Shown: piece after piece, positions 12,831-24,548 of the stretch | How the letters are laid out: every line of letters begins with the position of its first letter | How positions within the stretch are numbered: position 1 is the first letter of the stretch | Origin: Microvelia longipes | Lineage: Eukaryota; Arthropoda; Insecta; Hemiptera; Veliidae | Assembly (NCBI GenBank): GCA_018340805.1 | Contig: JACMZG010000008.1 | Coordinates: 23,523,748-23,587,747, forward strand | Reading direction: 5' to 3' | Length of the DNA stretch: 64,000 bases | Made by a program: the position numbers and the translations under genes | Notes under the pieces: generated by a model | Seen by the model: the letters and a program-made list of their open reading frames with translations, nothing else | The model's database searches: none | Told to the model about the DNA's origin: nothing

Positions 12831-12842
12831 CCTTCCTTTTTC

Positions 12843-13060
<218 letters not shown>

Positions 13061-13319
13061 AATTATTTATATTATATTTACGAAAAATTTAAATTAGCAC
13101 ATACAAAGCATGTGACACGAAAAAAAGTTAAACTCACTTGTTATTATCAGCCAAATTAAAATTAAAGACAAAAAACGGTAAATCCTAGAAAGCTTGTATT
13201 AGCATAAGCAGTTATTCTAATTTTAATAATACTTTTATTTTTAAGTTAGCTATCAGCTGATCACGAATGTCTGATTTTTTACATGGGTTAAAACAGGTTT
13301 CCCTATTTTGTTTTTATAT

Positions 13320-13690
13320 TACTATAGGTAATAGTAATAGTGGGTTTAATAGGTATTACGTTGTATTAATCGTAGGAGTAATAGGTTATAGTAATAGTAG
13401 CAGTTAAAGATAGTAGGTGTAATAGGTTACACTATAGTAATAGCAACAGTTATAGGTTACAGTAATAGCAGGAATTATATGTTACGTTATAGTAACATAT
13501 TATAGTTACGTATGTATAGGTAATGTAATGTTACGTTATAGGTATAGGTTATAGTAATAGTTGTAAGTAATAGTAATAGTGGATATAATAGGTTTCGTTA
13601 CATTAATAATCGAAGCAATAGGTTACGTTATGGTAATAGTTATTGGTTACAGTAATTATATAAAAGTAATAAGTTTTAGTATTAGTACTA
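13320..13690 (+). repeat. Degenerate tandem repeat of ATAGGTTACAGTAATAG type
   Basis: Many imperfect copies of GTAATAGTAATAG and ATAGGTTACGTTATAG follow each other. The period varies, as in an old minisatellite. Confidence 0.8.
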
Positions 13691-14555
13691 ATTCGTGGAG
13701 AGCAAACGGCAATATTAGTATTAACAGAAGCAATATTTTATGGAAGTTATATTAGTAATTTAATATTTACAGCAGACATGCAAATAGAATAATTGTAAAC
13801 AGTGATACAAATATTCAAAATGGCTAAATATTCCAAGTAAAATACATCGTACTTATATTGCGATCTATTAACTTATATAATTATGCTATTTTAAAATTGT
13901 AGTTAAGTATTAAATAAATTCAAAATTATTTAAATTAAACGAATAATAAAATTTCTAGACTTACTTCACTTCATCGGACATTCCGCTCTGCAGGAAGGCT
14001 GAAGGCCGACTGACGAGAGTTGACCTGGCCTTCCTTTTATATCCTATATGTCCCCCCCCCATCTTGATCATCACGGAACAAATAATTATTAAATATCCTA
14101 TTTTATTTATGATGAAATATATTGATTATTATTAACTAATATATTTTTACAATTAACTTTTAATAACTCAAAAACTAATGAAAATATTGATCAGCTGATA
14201 TGACTAATATGATATATTTCTTAAAATTTTATAAATTATCTTAAAAACGTAAATAAATTATACTTTTATTATTTAATATTATTTTGAACTTAATGAATTT
14301 TTTTATTGAAATTCGTCCGTTTATACCACGAGTTAAGCAACCTCCATCTTAAATTAAATTGTATAAATACGACAAAAAGATATTTTAAATAAAAATAATT
14401 AATTTATATTTAATTATTAGTGAATAATTACAAATAATTTTTAATTTAACAAACAATTTTAACAAATTTTCTTTATGGGCATAGAGATATTTATTACTAG
14501 GGAAGCCCTATCGGTTAAATTTTGGATCAGCGAAAAAGTAACCTGTACACCTTCG

Positions 14556-14556
<1 letters not shown>

Positions 14557-14589
<33 letters not shown>

Positions 14590-14607
14590 GTTTGTTTGTT
14601 TGTTTAT
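14557..14607. repeat. Compound (TA)n(TG)n(TTTG)n microsatellite
   Basis: Consecutive TA, TG and GTTT runs are visible directly. Confidence 0.9.
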
Positions 14608-14839
14608 TTCCTATATACATACGGTATAAATCAAAAAAGTTAAAAATAATTAAATAAGTTTTAACTTAATTTTAAAAATCTTATTTTTTAATAAATATTT
14701 GAATATGAGTATTATTAATACATTAGTTATGAGAAAGTTGTAATGTTTTATTGATAATATAATTGATATAATATTTTTATGACAATTAACGATCGAAATT
14801 TATTGGTAAATCAAAAGAAATTGTAGACGTATGGGGTCA

Positions 14840-14900
14840 TAATATGGGGTGGTACAGGGAAAGATCGGGTTTGAGTCCCCTGATGCAACAATGCGACATC
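14840..14900 (+). repeat. Possible tRNA-derived SINE fragment
   Basis: GGTTTGAGTCC at 14868-14878 resembles a pol III B box inside a GGG/CCC stem. A weak A-box-like GGTGGTACAGG lies upstream. The spacing is too short for a tRNA gene. Confidence 0.25.
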
Positions 14901-15386
14901 TAGCGGCAGACTGTAAAGCTAAACCCATTAGTCTTCGCTTTTCCCCCTACTGCAACAACTTATACAAGTACAGTTTAGTTTTTTTAGTTAACTTAACTCA
15001 CAATGACTGACAAAATGAGTTATTTAATCTTATATATTTGCTCCTTCTTTAATTATAGTTGTAATAATATCTTTTTCAATGTTTGAGGTGATAATTGGAA
15101 ATAAGCATAAGGTACTTTATTTAATGTATACATTTTGAAACTTTGGCTGACACAACTGAGTTCTATATTGTGCTGATCACTTCTTTTTAAATATTATGGT
15201 TGTTCTGTACCTTATACTTTATGAAGCATATATCCGTAGTATAATAATCTTTATTTTTCATGTTGAGGACATTTTTATCATTAAAATGTGGTGTTATATA
15301 AACTTTTCTCAGAATAGCCCAGGCAAAACGCATACATGCGTTTTGAACCTTTTGAATTTTATATTTTAGTTCTTCATTAATACTAC

Positions 15387-16126
15387 TAAAGTGATGTAGA
15401 AATTCATACAGTAGGGGTCGGGGCGGGGGACACAGTGGTCTAACTCCCTGGTTTTAGGTGGTTCCGAAAAAAACGGATTAGTTGCATCAACTACCGCACC
15501 GAGCGCTAGTTTTCACCTTGTGCCCTTATCACTATTGTTATCAGTTTTAAATCGATACTTCTGTTTATGTTTATACCCTTATCACTATTGTTATCAGTTT
15601 TAAATCGATACTTCTGTTTATGGTTATAAAAAATGTAAACAAGACAATTTTTAACTTATTCATTGACTTTTTTTCTTTTTTAGTAGCTTATAAGATAATT
15701 TTTTTTAGAAAATAGGATAGCATGTGTTATAATGAGACAACGAAGACGTAAATTAAATTTATAATTTCCTGGTTTTATGTTTGTTTACAAACATTTTTGA
15801 TGTTAGTCTACAAATCATGGTTATCACGATATCAGGTCTACTTAAAATTAACACAGCGTTTATATTTTTATAAAAGCGTTTATGAAAATTATACCTTTAA
15901 AATAATTAATACAATTTTTAACATTGTTAAAGACCCTTTTAAATAATTTTAATCTTGGAATTGAAGAAATAATTATTTTATATATAGGGTTCAAGGTGAA
16001 CTGACCTGCCACTAGCGGAGAAAGGGTGAACAGAGGGCAGGTCCATCTAAAGCAGCTTATTTCGGGGGAGTTAGACCACTGTGTCCCGCGCCCCACCCCT
16101 ACTGTATGAATTTCTACATCACTTTA
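15387..16126. mobile_element. Non-autonomous DNA transposon with 8-bp TSD (hAT/P-like)
   Basis: Terminal inverted repeats of about 60 bases begin TAAAGTGATGTAGAAATTCA and include ACACAGTGGTCTAACTCCC on both ends. The element is flanked by a perfect 8-base duplication AATACTAC at 15379-15386 and 16127-16134. An 8-base target duplication is characteristic of hAT and P superfamilies. Inside is a tandem copy of about 55 bases (CCCTTATCACTATTGTTATC at about 15522 and 15577). It has no transposase frame, so it depends on an element elsewhere. Confidence 0.9.
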
Positions 16127-16761
16127 AATACTACGTACACACAGTAATTTTATTCCATGCACATTAAATACGATTAGGTTCTTGCACCGTATTTGTTTAG
16201 TCCATCGAGTGAGATTATTTGATCCCGCCAAAATATTGTGTCTTAAATGGTGAAGGTTCACTTTTGGTTAAGGAACTTAATTTGAGATTTCTTTGCATAA
16301 TAATAAAGATAAACAACAAAAAATAATATTCCAAAAGTTAATTGATGAAAAACGGTAATATCTAAGTGAAATAAAGACGAAAAAGTTATCCGTTAAATAC
16401 AATCGTCTCTGAAGGTACATACAGCATATTAAGGAATTCATTCAGATTCTATCTCCTTAGATCTAGCGTATGCAATTGGATTCCCTCCCCATGGTTCATA
16501 CAGCTAATATTATCGTATTGATATATCGTACTGTATACAATCCACGGATTTAGAAGAGTGTGTGTGATCGTACTAAATGTATGGTCCATACTCTACCTGA
16601 CAGTAATTAAATCAGAAAGAACCAGTGTTTCAGCAATACACTTGTTTTTATTAAAGATTTTATTATTTATTTTATTTTTTTTTTATATTTATTAATATAA
16701 TATTATTAATATTAAATATATTTATTAATATAAATATTAATAAATATAATATTTTATATAG

Positions 16762-17760
16762 GTTCAGTACTGGGACCTTTATTATTTATACTTTTCGTCA
16801 ACGACTTAAAGTCAGTCTATAAGGTAATACCTTATGTTAACCAGCTCTACCAGTTTGTAGATGATTCTACAACAATAGTGAGAAATGAGAACATCCGTTT
16901 AAATGTTGACAAAAAACTAATTATGGATCCATTTAACAACTGGTTCAAAAACAATGGTCTGCATTTAAATGAGGGCAAAACTAACTTCGTTGTGTTTTCT
17001 CTAAAAAAAAAATCACTAAATCATAACACCGAAATTGAAAAAAACTATAATGAAGTTAACAGTGCTAAAGTGTTGGGTCTAGTGATTGATTCCAAATTGA
17101 CTTGGGCTGATCATGCTAGTTATTTAAGAAATAAATTAGTTACTGCAACTTATATGATATTAAGATTAAGAGACGTAGTGTCTGAGAAGATTTTATTTAA
17201 TGTGTATTATGCCACATTCGAAAGTAGATTAAGGTATGGCATCAGACTGTGGGGAGCCTCATCACATGTCAATCAAGTTTTTTTAATACAGAAAAAGAGT
17301 GATGAGGATTATATGCAGATCAGGACATCAAGATCATTGCACTCCGTTGTTTCGTAAACATAAAATATTGACAGTATTTGGACTGTATGTGCTGGAAACA
17401 CTCAAATTTGTGAAGAGAAATCAAGATTTGTACTCTACTAGAGACACTCTTCATAAATATAACACTAGAAACAAGTCTCACATAATTGCACCAAGTAGAA
17501 GACTCCAGAAATCGCTAAACAGCCCCTGTTCCATGGAAATCAAGTTATTTAACAGATTACCTGATGAAATAAGAAGTCTGGCTTTTCCAAAATTTGTGAA
17601 GAAACTCAGAAATTTCCTTATAGAGAAACCTTTGTATAATATTAATGATTTTTTATATTTTGATTTTACTTAAGTTTTGTTTTTTGCTATGTGACATACA
17701 CCTTAAGATGTATTTACTTTATGGTTGTAAATAAATTATTATTATTATTATTATTATTAT
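16762..17760 (+). pseudogene. 5'-truncated LINE: reverse transcriptase C-terminal half
   Basis: One frame runs to about 17355 and shows GSVLGPLLFILFVNDL, the active-site block QFVDDSTTIV (FVDD for the usual YADD), HLNEGKTNFVVFS and VLGLVIDSKLTW. A frameshift near 17295 moves into a second frame (to 17673) with TRNKSHIIAPS, LFNRLPDEIRSLAF and KKLRNFLIEKPLYNINDFL. The order and spacing are those of Jockey/CR1-type non-LTR retrotransposons. The 3' end is an (ATT)n tail at 17736-17760, also typical of them. The element is truncated before the RT fingers and is frameshifted, so it is dead. Confidence 0.88.
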
Positions 17761-18146
17761 TTTGATGGAATCAAATTTCTTAGTAAGTTTATTTTTTTTA
17801 AATAAATTTAAAATTATTTTTAAATTAATTTTTTTTAAAAAGGCCAATATGCGTTCTACTTGGAAACCTGTGGTTTCCATAAACACACTGAAACCTACAA
17901 TGAATAAAAGACAGATGTACTGAGAGATAACTTGGTAAAATACACTTAAGAGAACTGAAACCAACTGAAATGGATAATTTAGTTGAAATCTAAGTTTCAG
18001 ATTTTTAATGGAAAAGACAATACTTTTCGTATTGTCTTTTTGTATTATTGTTTCAAGGAAATGATGGTTCTGTGCATTTTTTTTTAAATATATATAAGGA
18101 AGGGGAAACATTTAAATTGTCATAAATCATATATGAAGCACGTTTC

Positions 18147-18870
18147 ATGGCTCCGTTGAACAATCGTAATTGTGATTTTGACGACAGTCCAGTACCGGTC
18201 ATAGATAACGTTTTTCATTTGGACCAGGAAATATTTGATCAACTCGTCAACGATTGGCCAGGTGAGTCTCCTCCGAGTACGAATTTAAGATTAGATATTC
18301 TTGAAATACCGAGACATCGAGTGACAGATAACAATATAATTTACGCGTCCTTTGTTAAAAATACCAAGCCTACGAAATAACGAGAAATTGTTTTCTCACC
18401 GTTTTCTTTTGAGATATAGACACTGTTTCTACATGTATCTGCCAATACTGTTTGCGATACTTACCTGAACAATGTACAATAAACCAATACCATTTCAACA
18501 ATATCGTGAATAAACACGAGTTTGTTCATCATTTTTACGATCCTATATATCACAAAATTTGCGATAATTGTGCTTGGCCCTTATACACGTATACAACCGT
18601 TAATCATCTGTCGTGTAGATATTGTTAGGACACTTTGTACAGGACTTACTTCGCTACTCTGTCCCAAAAACACTTTACCCTACTCAAACAGAGATTAAAT
18701 TTAGAATAATTACAATAGTATGTCTATCGATAGTTTCGATAATTTCAAAGAATATCTATCTGCGATATGAGAGACTCCGATAGGTTTCAAAAGTTTCTTA
18801 AAGAAATTTTCTTCGAAACTAATGCAAACAACTTGGCCTTCAAAATAATAACGATACCAAGGTGAGTTTA
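18147..18870 (+). pseudogene. Broken cluster of unknown coding frames, Cys-rich in the middle
   Basis: Frame one (18147-18380) starts MAPLNNRNCDFDDS and has 77 codons. A second frame (about 18413-18625) is rich in Cys and His, with CxxC pairs at its start (CQYC), middle (CDNC) and end (CRYC), suggesting a zinc-binding domain. Two overlapping frames at about 18720-18870 continue with acidic and aromatic-rich sequence (SIDSFDNFKEYLS). Codon use is less AT-biased than the surroundings. I do not recognise the family. A fossil viral or large-DNA-transposon gene is possible but not shown. Confidence 0.4.
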
Positions 18871-20870
18871 AGGGTCTTTACAAGGCTAAGGGTTGAAGAT
18901 AGAGCTTTGTGCCCATTGACACTTTTAATCAGCATGTTAAGTTTAGTATTTATGCAAATTTTCACCAAATTTAGCTGAGAGACATTTTTCATAAGGATTT
19001 TGCGGGGTCCTTTGTTAAGTAGTGTTATCGTTTATTATTTTAAACTTGTTTTAAAATAGTAAAACAATAATAACAATAATAAACATAAATAATAATTTTT
19101 GTTTAAATTCCTTTAAGTAGCAACTTCCATTAAATATTAGCATTATCTTATTTATTCATTTTTTAATAATTATATTTTACACTGGCTACCTCTCTTCTAT
19201 AAGGATTACAGCCTTTTATTATTATTCACAGATATTATTTAATAAGCGGATACTTGTAATATCTATTTGTTTTATTTGACTAGTCATTGAATAAATTTAA
19301 TATGGATGAAGATTTCAGCTCTCATTATCTTCCTCAGCAGAGATTCGGGAGCCAATATGTTAGAAATCTTGGGAGCCAATAAGCCTTGGGAGCTAAATAG
19401 TTTCTTCTATCCCTTGTTGCACAAATAACTATTTTTATTTGTTATTACTTATTACTTTCTTAACATCAATTAAAACATATTGAGTCCTTTACTTATACAA
19501 TTAGTGTAAAACCTAGCTTTGAGCTTAAAGAGTTAGCTTTTAGCGTGTGTTTTCATAGCAGCTCCCAGTGTATTTATTTATGTTTGAGAGTTGAAACTTT
19601 GTTACGAAACTAAGTCTATAGGTGTAGGTGTGCTATTCTGAAAATATTTTTTCTTATGACATCATTAACCCACAGTAATGACTGTGCGAAAATTTAGAAA
19701 AATCAACTTTAATGAGAAAGAGCATTTTTATATGTTGTTGTTATTTTTCATTCCCACTGCAATGAAGTATAAGTATTTTATAAATTATCCCTATGGGGGA
19801 ATCCAGGGGAAATTAGCAAATTTTTAATTGAAAATATTCCTTATGAGATAGATCACATTGAAGGAATAGGAATGGATATATTCCATTTTTAATCAAATTA
19901 TACATATTAACATCAGGGTAGATGTATCTTTTCTGATCAATTATTGGTATTATCACATTAGATGGTTTTTCCTTCATGTATTTTGGTGAAGTATTTTCTT
20001 GTCTTTTTCCTTCAGTTTTCCCTAAATATTTCAAGAGTTTGTCAACTAACTATCTTATTCAAAATAAAATTTTAATATTTCACAACTTTTTATCCTTTAT
20101 GGTTTTACATTTTATATTTCTCCTCTCGCTCTAAAAAAAATCAGTTAATAATTTATAACTCTTGACATTTTCCTTATAAAAGGCAACTTTCAAAACTTTG
20201 GAAGCTTTATTTTTCTTAAATAAAAAAACTTTATAAAGAGAAAAAGTATACCTATTTTTTTTATCTGGCTGTTTTTTCTTAATACTTGATAGACTATATT
20301 TAGAGTTCTTCTTAGCCTATAAGTTATTGGGGCAAACTTGTTATATCTATTTAAAAAAAATTAAAACGTAGCAACTTTCCGCCCCTGGTATACACAAACA
20401 CCCTTTATAGGTTTATGCTCAACACGTAACTTGTCTACTATTGTTTTTACATTGAATAATCCCCCAACTATTAGGAGCCGTACAAAAAGTCATGATCTAT
20501 TTACAAAAACACTTGCGTGGTAAAACACTCCCATGGTGGGAATGAGAATTATTATTATGACATATAAGGGTGTAGCTCCTGACTATACCCTTATCGTTTC
20601 ATTCGTTTATTCATTTCATTTGTATAGTCTGGGCTCTATGGAAGTAGAACTGCTGAAATCTGGTATGGTTTATCTTCACGGAGACCTCTGAATTGTATTA
20701 TATCTCTAAAGTAGCAGAACAAGCTATAAAATTTGTTTACACTGCTGGCATGCCTCCAAGGAGAAGAAGCTGATAATTTCCTCTCAATTTAAATGAGATC
20801 CTTCCGTATTGCAGACCTAACAACTTCACTTTGAAACCTGAAGGACCATCTCCAATCAGCACCAACATGA
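18871..20870. other. Intronic sequence, nothing recognised
   Basis: AT-rich with small frames only. A short direct repeat GGGAGCCAATA lies near 19350-19383. Confidence 0.4.
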
Positions 20871-20877
20871 CTTAGCA

Positions 20878-21192
20878 GGACAGAAAGTTGATTTCACCTC
20901 TAGGATATACCAAAGACTTGGAGGTACAGAAAGTTGATTTCGCCTTTTGGAAAGTTGTTGAGGGACTTGGAGGTACAAAGTTGATTTCACCTCTAGGATA
21001 TACCAAAGACTTGGTACAGAAAGTTGATTTCTAGGATATACCAAAGACTTGGAGGTACAGAAGTTGATTTCACCTCTAGGATATACCAAAGACTTGGAGG
21101 TACAGAAAGTTGATTTCACCTCTAGGATATACCAAAGACTTGGAGGTACAGAAGTTGATTTCACCTCTAGGATAGACCAAAGACTTGGCAAG
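20878..21192. repeat. 46-bp minisatellite
   Basis: About seven copies, some truncated, of a unit containing AAAGTTGATTTCACCTCTAG, then GATATACCAAAGACTTGGAG. The unit has no stop in one minus-strand frame, which gives a repetitive reading frame (SLWYILEVKST) that I do not regard as a gene. Confidence 0.93.
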
Positions 21193-21314
21193 GAGTTTTT
21201 TTTACACCCCGCAAAGAGTTGTTGTTAAGATAAAAATAAATAATTGAATTTATATTTATAAACCAGAATAATAAAATAAGTCTCTCCACTGATGTATTAT
21301 TTATTTAAAATAAA

Positions 21315-21355
21315 GCATAACCGGCTTTCAACCAACTAAAGGTCATCATCAGTGC
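21315..21355 (-). ncRNA. Hammerhead ribozyme-like motif (inverted copy)
   Basis: It is an exact-length reverse complement of the motif at 21604-21644, on the opposite arm of the inverted repeat. On a + strand transcript it would be antisense to the ribozyme, so the two would pair rather than fold separately. Confidence 0.55.
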
Positions 21356-21603
21356 CTAACAAACAAATAAATGAAAAATAAAAGTACAAAAACATTACAA
21401 AAGGTTAGAACCAAAGGTAACTAAGATAAAAAAAATGTATCAAAAGGACCCTAAAATCTTTAAGGAACCTATTGAACCTGAACTGAGAACTGGTGTAGTG
21501 TTTTTTTTTGTCAGTTACTTATACATTTTTTTTATCTTAGTTACCTTTGGTTCTAACCTTTTGTAATGTTTTTGTACTTTTATTTTTTTTATTTCTTTGT
21601 TAG

Positions 21604-21644
21604 GCACTGATGATGACCTTTAGTTGGTTGAAAGCCGGTTATGC
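21604..21644 (+). ncRNA. Hammerhead ribozyme-like motif (+ copy)
   Basis: GCA is followed by the conserved CTGATGA (21607-21613), a short stem II (GACC/GGTT), GAAA (21630-21633), a self-complementary CCGG, TTA and then TGC. The outer GCA/TGC can pair as stem I. A very short, self-complementary stem III is typical of the dimer-acting hammerheads described in Penelope-like elements. Confidence 0.6.
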
Positions 21645-21765
21645 TTTATTTTAAATAAATAATACATCAGTGGAGAGACTTATTTTATTATTCTGATCAT
21701 GATGAACTCCTCTAGCACTCATACTTTGAATCCTTATATTTATAAAGTTGTATGATTTTTGTTAG

Positions 21766-21879
21766 GTGCTCCTCAGGAAGAAGAGAAACAGACTCCGTTC
21801 CAGTCTATCTTACAGACAAATGATTTCATGTACAGCCTAAGACATGTTGAAGAATCCTGGATTCATCTTTTAAAAGCAG
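21766..21879 (+). CDS. NACHT/WD-repeat protein, exon 5
   Basis: This is a 114-base exon between acceptor tttttgttag and donor gcag|gtatta. It encodes about 38 residues: GAPQEEEKQTPFQSILQ, then DFMYSLRHVEESWIHLLKAG. The second part matches the position of the leucine-rich helical segment of NWD-like proteins (a pattern like R-x-x-E-L-P-x-H-L-x-x-A-G). Phases on both sides are 2-in/1-out, consistent with exons 4 and 6. The acceptor lies about 70 bases downstream of a long inverted repeat that carries hammerhead motifs. Confidence 0.82.
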
Positions 21880-24314
21880 GTATTATATATTTATATGAAT
21901 TTATTGTGAATTGTTAAGTGAAAAATAATTGTTTGGTAGCTGTAAAGTGTCTAACTTTACAGGTACCCTGAAATATATCAGTAAAGAACAATTTTATTGC
22001 TAAGGCGATAAAAAATTTACTTTACCTCTGCGGGATATAAAATTTTAATTTAAAGCCTCTACTCAAATTGGCAATTAAAGAAAATAAAGTAAAATAATTA
22101 TTTTTATTGACTTCACACCCCTCCCCCTACAATAACACCGTATATGCTTGTCACTTGTATATGTTGAAATTAATTATTGACTCGCTTGGCTCATCAATTT
22201 CCACAGCAATAAAATATCATTTTACAGTCTAGTTAAATAATCTGCTATATTAGAGAAAGTATTGTTTTTGAAACTATATATTTTAGGTCATACAAGTCAT
22301 TATTAATTTTGGTTTCCGATTTTATGATCTTGATTATAATGTGGCTGCATTTTTGTAAAATCAAGACGCAAGTCACTTGTAAGTGAAATGTATCCCCTCT
22401 CATGCCTGCAGATCCATGAAAATTATTGTGTTTCAGTGTTAAAAGTTTCTCAATGTTATGATATAATAAAAATCTGATGTTTCTGGACAATAAAATGTCC
22501 TAAATGTTTTTCAATTAATCATATGTTTATGATATGAATTGTCAATGTATTGTTACACCAAGTTGTTCTTCTTTTTTATGTTACAATGTATTGTTAACAT
22601 TAAATGTATTAACTCAAGTAGCTGTGGGAATCTTTTAATTTAAAAGAGATAACGAGACCTCCTCCTTACAGGCTACTTGCTAAGAATAATACTAATACTT
22701 CTACATAGTATAATACTAAGGGTGTTGGAAACAATTAGATTTAAGAATCTTAATTTATATGTTAGTCACCTTTCCAAAAAAGTTACGTAAATTTGATCGT
22801 TGAGATGAGAGCAGCACAGGGGATATTTCATGAAGCTTAGCTTTGGGCTCCTGATTATGTTTGTGTGTGTGTAAGAGCTTCTAGATACTTCCTTTTTTAC
22901 ACTAACTTTTGGGTGCAAGGTCTGATTGGATTTTAATTGGGTCCAAAGATCAACCATATGGAGCTGTACAGGCCGACATGACTATGAAACATTAATAATG
23001 TCATGAAAATTAAAAAATATTGAAATATAAGGGTAGGTGGAACAGTGTTGTTTTATAAAGTTCTAGGTGTCATATTCTTTATTGAAATTGCTGGTAAAAA
23101 ATATATACTTTGTTCAGACGCAGAGATTGGCTGAGGGTTGAACCCCGTGTTCAACCTCCTAGGGGGTTCAACCCCCCCCCCCCCTCCTTCACAGTTAGGG
23201 GTACCTCCATAGGGTTCTATCCGGAAACTCATTTTTCAAATTGGAAAACACTGTGTGAACAGTTGGGGGTTGAACCCCTGCCTGGATTGAAACCCTTTGT
23301 GTGAATGAAGTAATAGCAAATTATGCAACTTGTGTGTAAAGTATGATTTTTACTGTATACATTTATTTATGAGTGGAGTTAGGCAATTAAAAATTTCTAA
23401 AGCAATAAATATCACTTTACAGCCTTGTGGCATATAATTATAATTCACTTCTCTATTCATATAACAATTTTAGACCGTCAGCAAATTAAATTCTTCATAA
23501 GGTCCCCACTTGGTACCCAGAAAGTGTTTCTTTGGTGTGCCATGTTAACTTTAAATTATGACAACAAGCTTGTTCAAAAACCAAACTCATATTTAAGAAA
23601 TAACATATTTAAAAATATGTTATTTTAAATTATCAAAAAGGATGTTTGGTTTTTATAAATATAAATCCCTTCTTTTGAAATTTTTCTGTTTTTGTCTTTA
23701 TCAAAACTCAACCACTCTCACTTTTCTTTCCAGTTTTATTAAAATATCTAAGTTAGTGTTACTTGAATCGAAGTTTACAATACTACAATTTTTGTTCCGG
23801 TAATCAAGACCTTTAAAACGATGTATCATTTATCCACATTGAACAACTTTTAATTTTTCCAAAATTTGGGTGATGGGGCAAAATGGGTGAATTTTGAAAA
23901 TTTTTATTTTATTTTTTTTTTATGGAAAATTTGTCTCAGGGGGACAATTAAACAAATTTATGAAGAATACTTTTTTTTCCGAAAAGTCAAAATTAAGCCT
24001 ACTTTACTCTTCGTCCATTTTTCAAAAATTGCAGTTTTTGGGTCCACCCTTAAAAATAAAAAAATACAAATATGATAAATCTTAGTTTAAAGACATGCAG
24101 AAGCTTTTATAAAGAGTGACTTTTTTCGAAAAATACATTTTTTTTTTCATTTACACGTATCGTTAAGTCCATCCGGGGACACCCTTTGAACTGAGGAGAG
24201 GTGTCAATATCGGGATTGTCCCACTTAAAATCAGAATGTTACTAATAGGTATTATTTTACTTGTTAAAATAAATTTTAATTTAAGTTTTGATTGATTTAA
24301 TTCAATTCTTTTAG
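21880..24314. other. Intron between exons 5 and 6
   Basis: I see no coding segment. At 23140-23300 there are short palindromic GGTTGAACCCC/GGGGTTCAACC pieces and a run of C, probably a small degenerate transposon. The rest is AT-rich. Confidence 0.4.
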
Positions 24315-24548
24315 GTGACAGCAATAAGTTGAAGGAGCTAACTTTCTGTAACTTTGACTTCCTGCTTGCCTCTGTTAGAACCATATCTATTAGCTACTTG
24401 AGATCGATATTAGAACATGTCAGGTGTTACTTATTGGATAGAGATATAGAGTTGGTTTATTACACTGTGAGGAAGTCTAGCGATGTTCTCACCAGAGACA
24501 CCTTACAGCTGGGAGCTCAAGTCATTTGCTGGCTGAGACCTGTTGCAG
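24315..24548 (+). CDS. NACHT/WD-repeat protein, exon 6
   Basis: The exon encodes about 78 residues, from GDSNKLKELTFCNFDFLLAS to LQLGAQVICWLRPVA. It continues directly from exon 5 (LLKAG + GDSNKLKEL). The motif TRDTLQLGAQVICWL corresponds to the D-x-x-Q-L-x-x-Q-L segment before the WD domain in this family. The acceptor is attcttttag and the donor gcag|gtaacc. It starts with two bases and ends with one. Confidence 0.87.

Larger units (their letters stand above)
21264..21695. repeat. Long inverted repeat of Penelope-like tails
   Basis: The arms 21264-21440 and 21531-21695 are near-perfect reverse complements (CAGAATAATAAAATAAGTCT ... on the left). They are separated by about 90 bases. Each arm contains a 41-base hammerhead-like motif and a TCTCCACTGATG stretch. 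Such tails, with this ribozyme, are known from Penelope-like elements and related retroposons. The block ends about 70 bases before the acceptor of exon 5. Confidence 0.88.
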
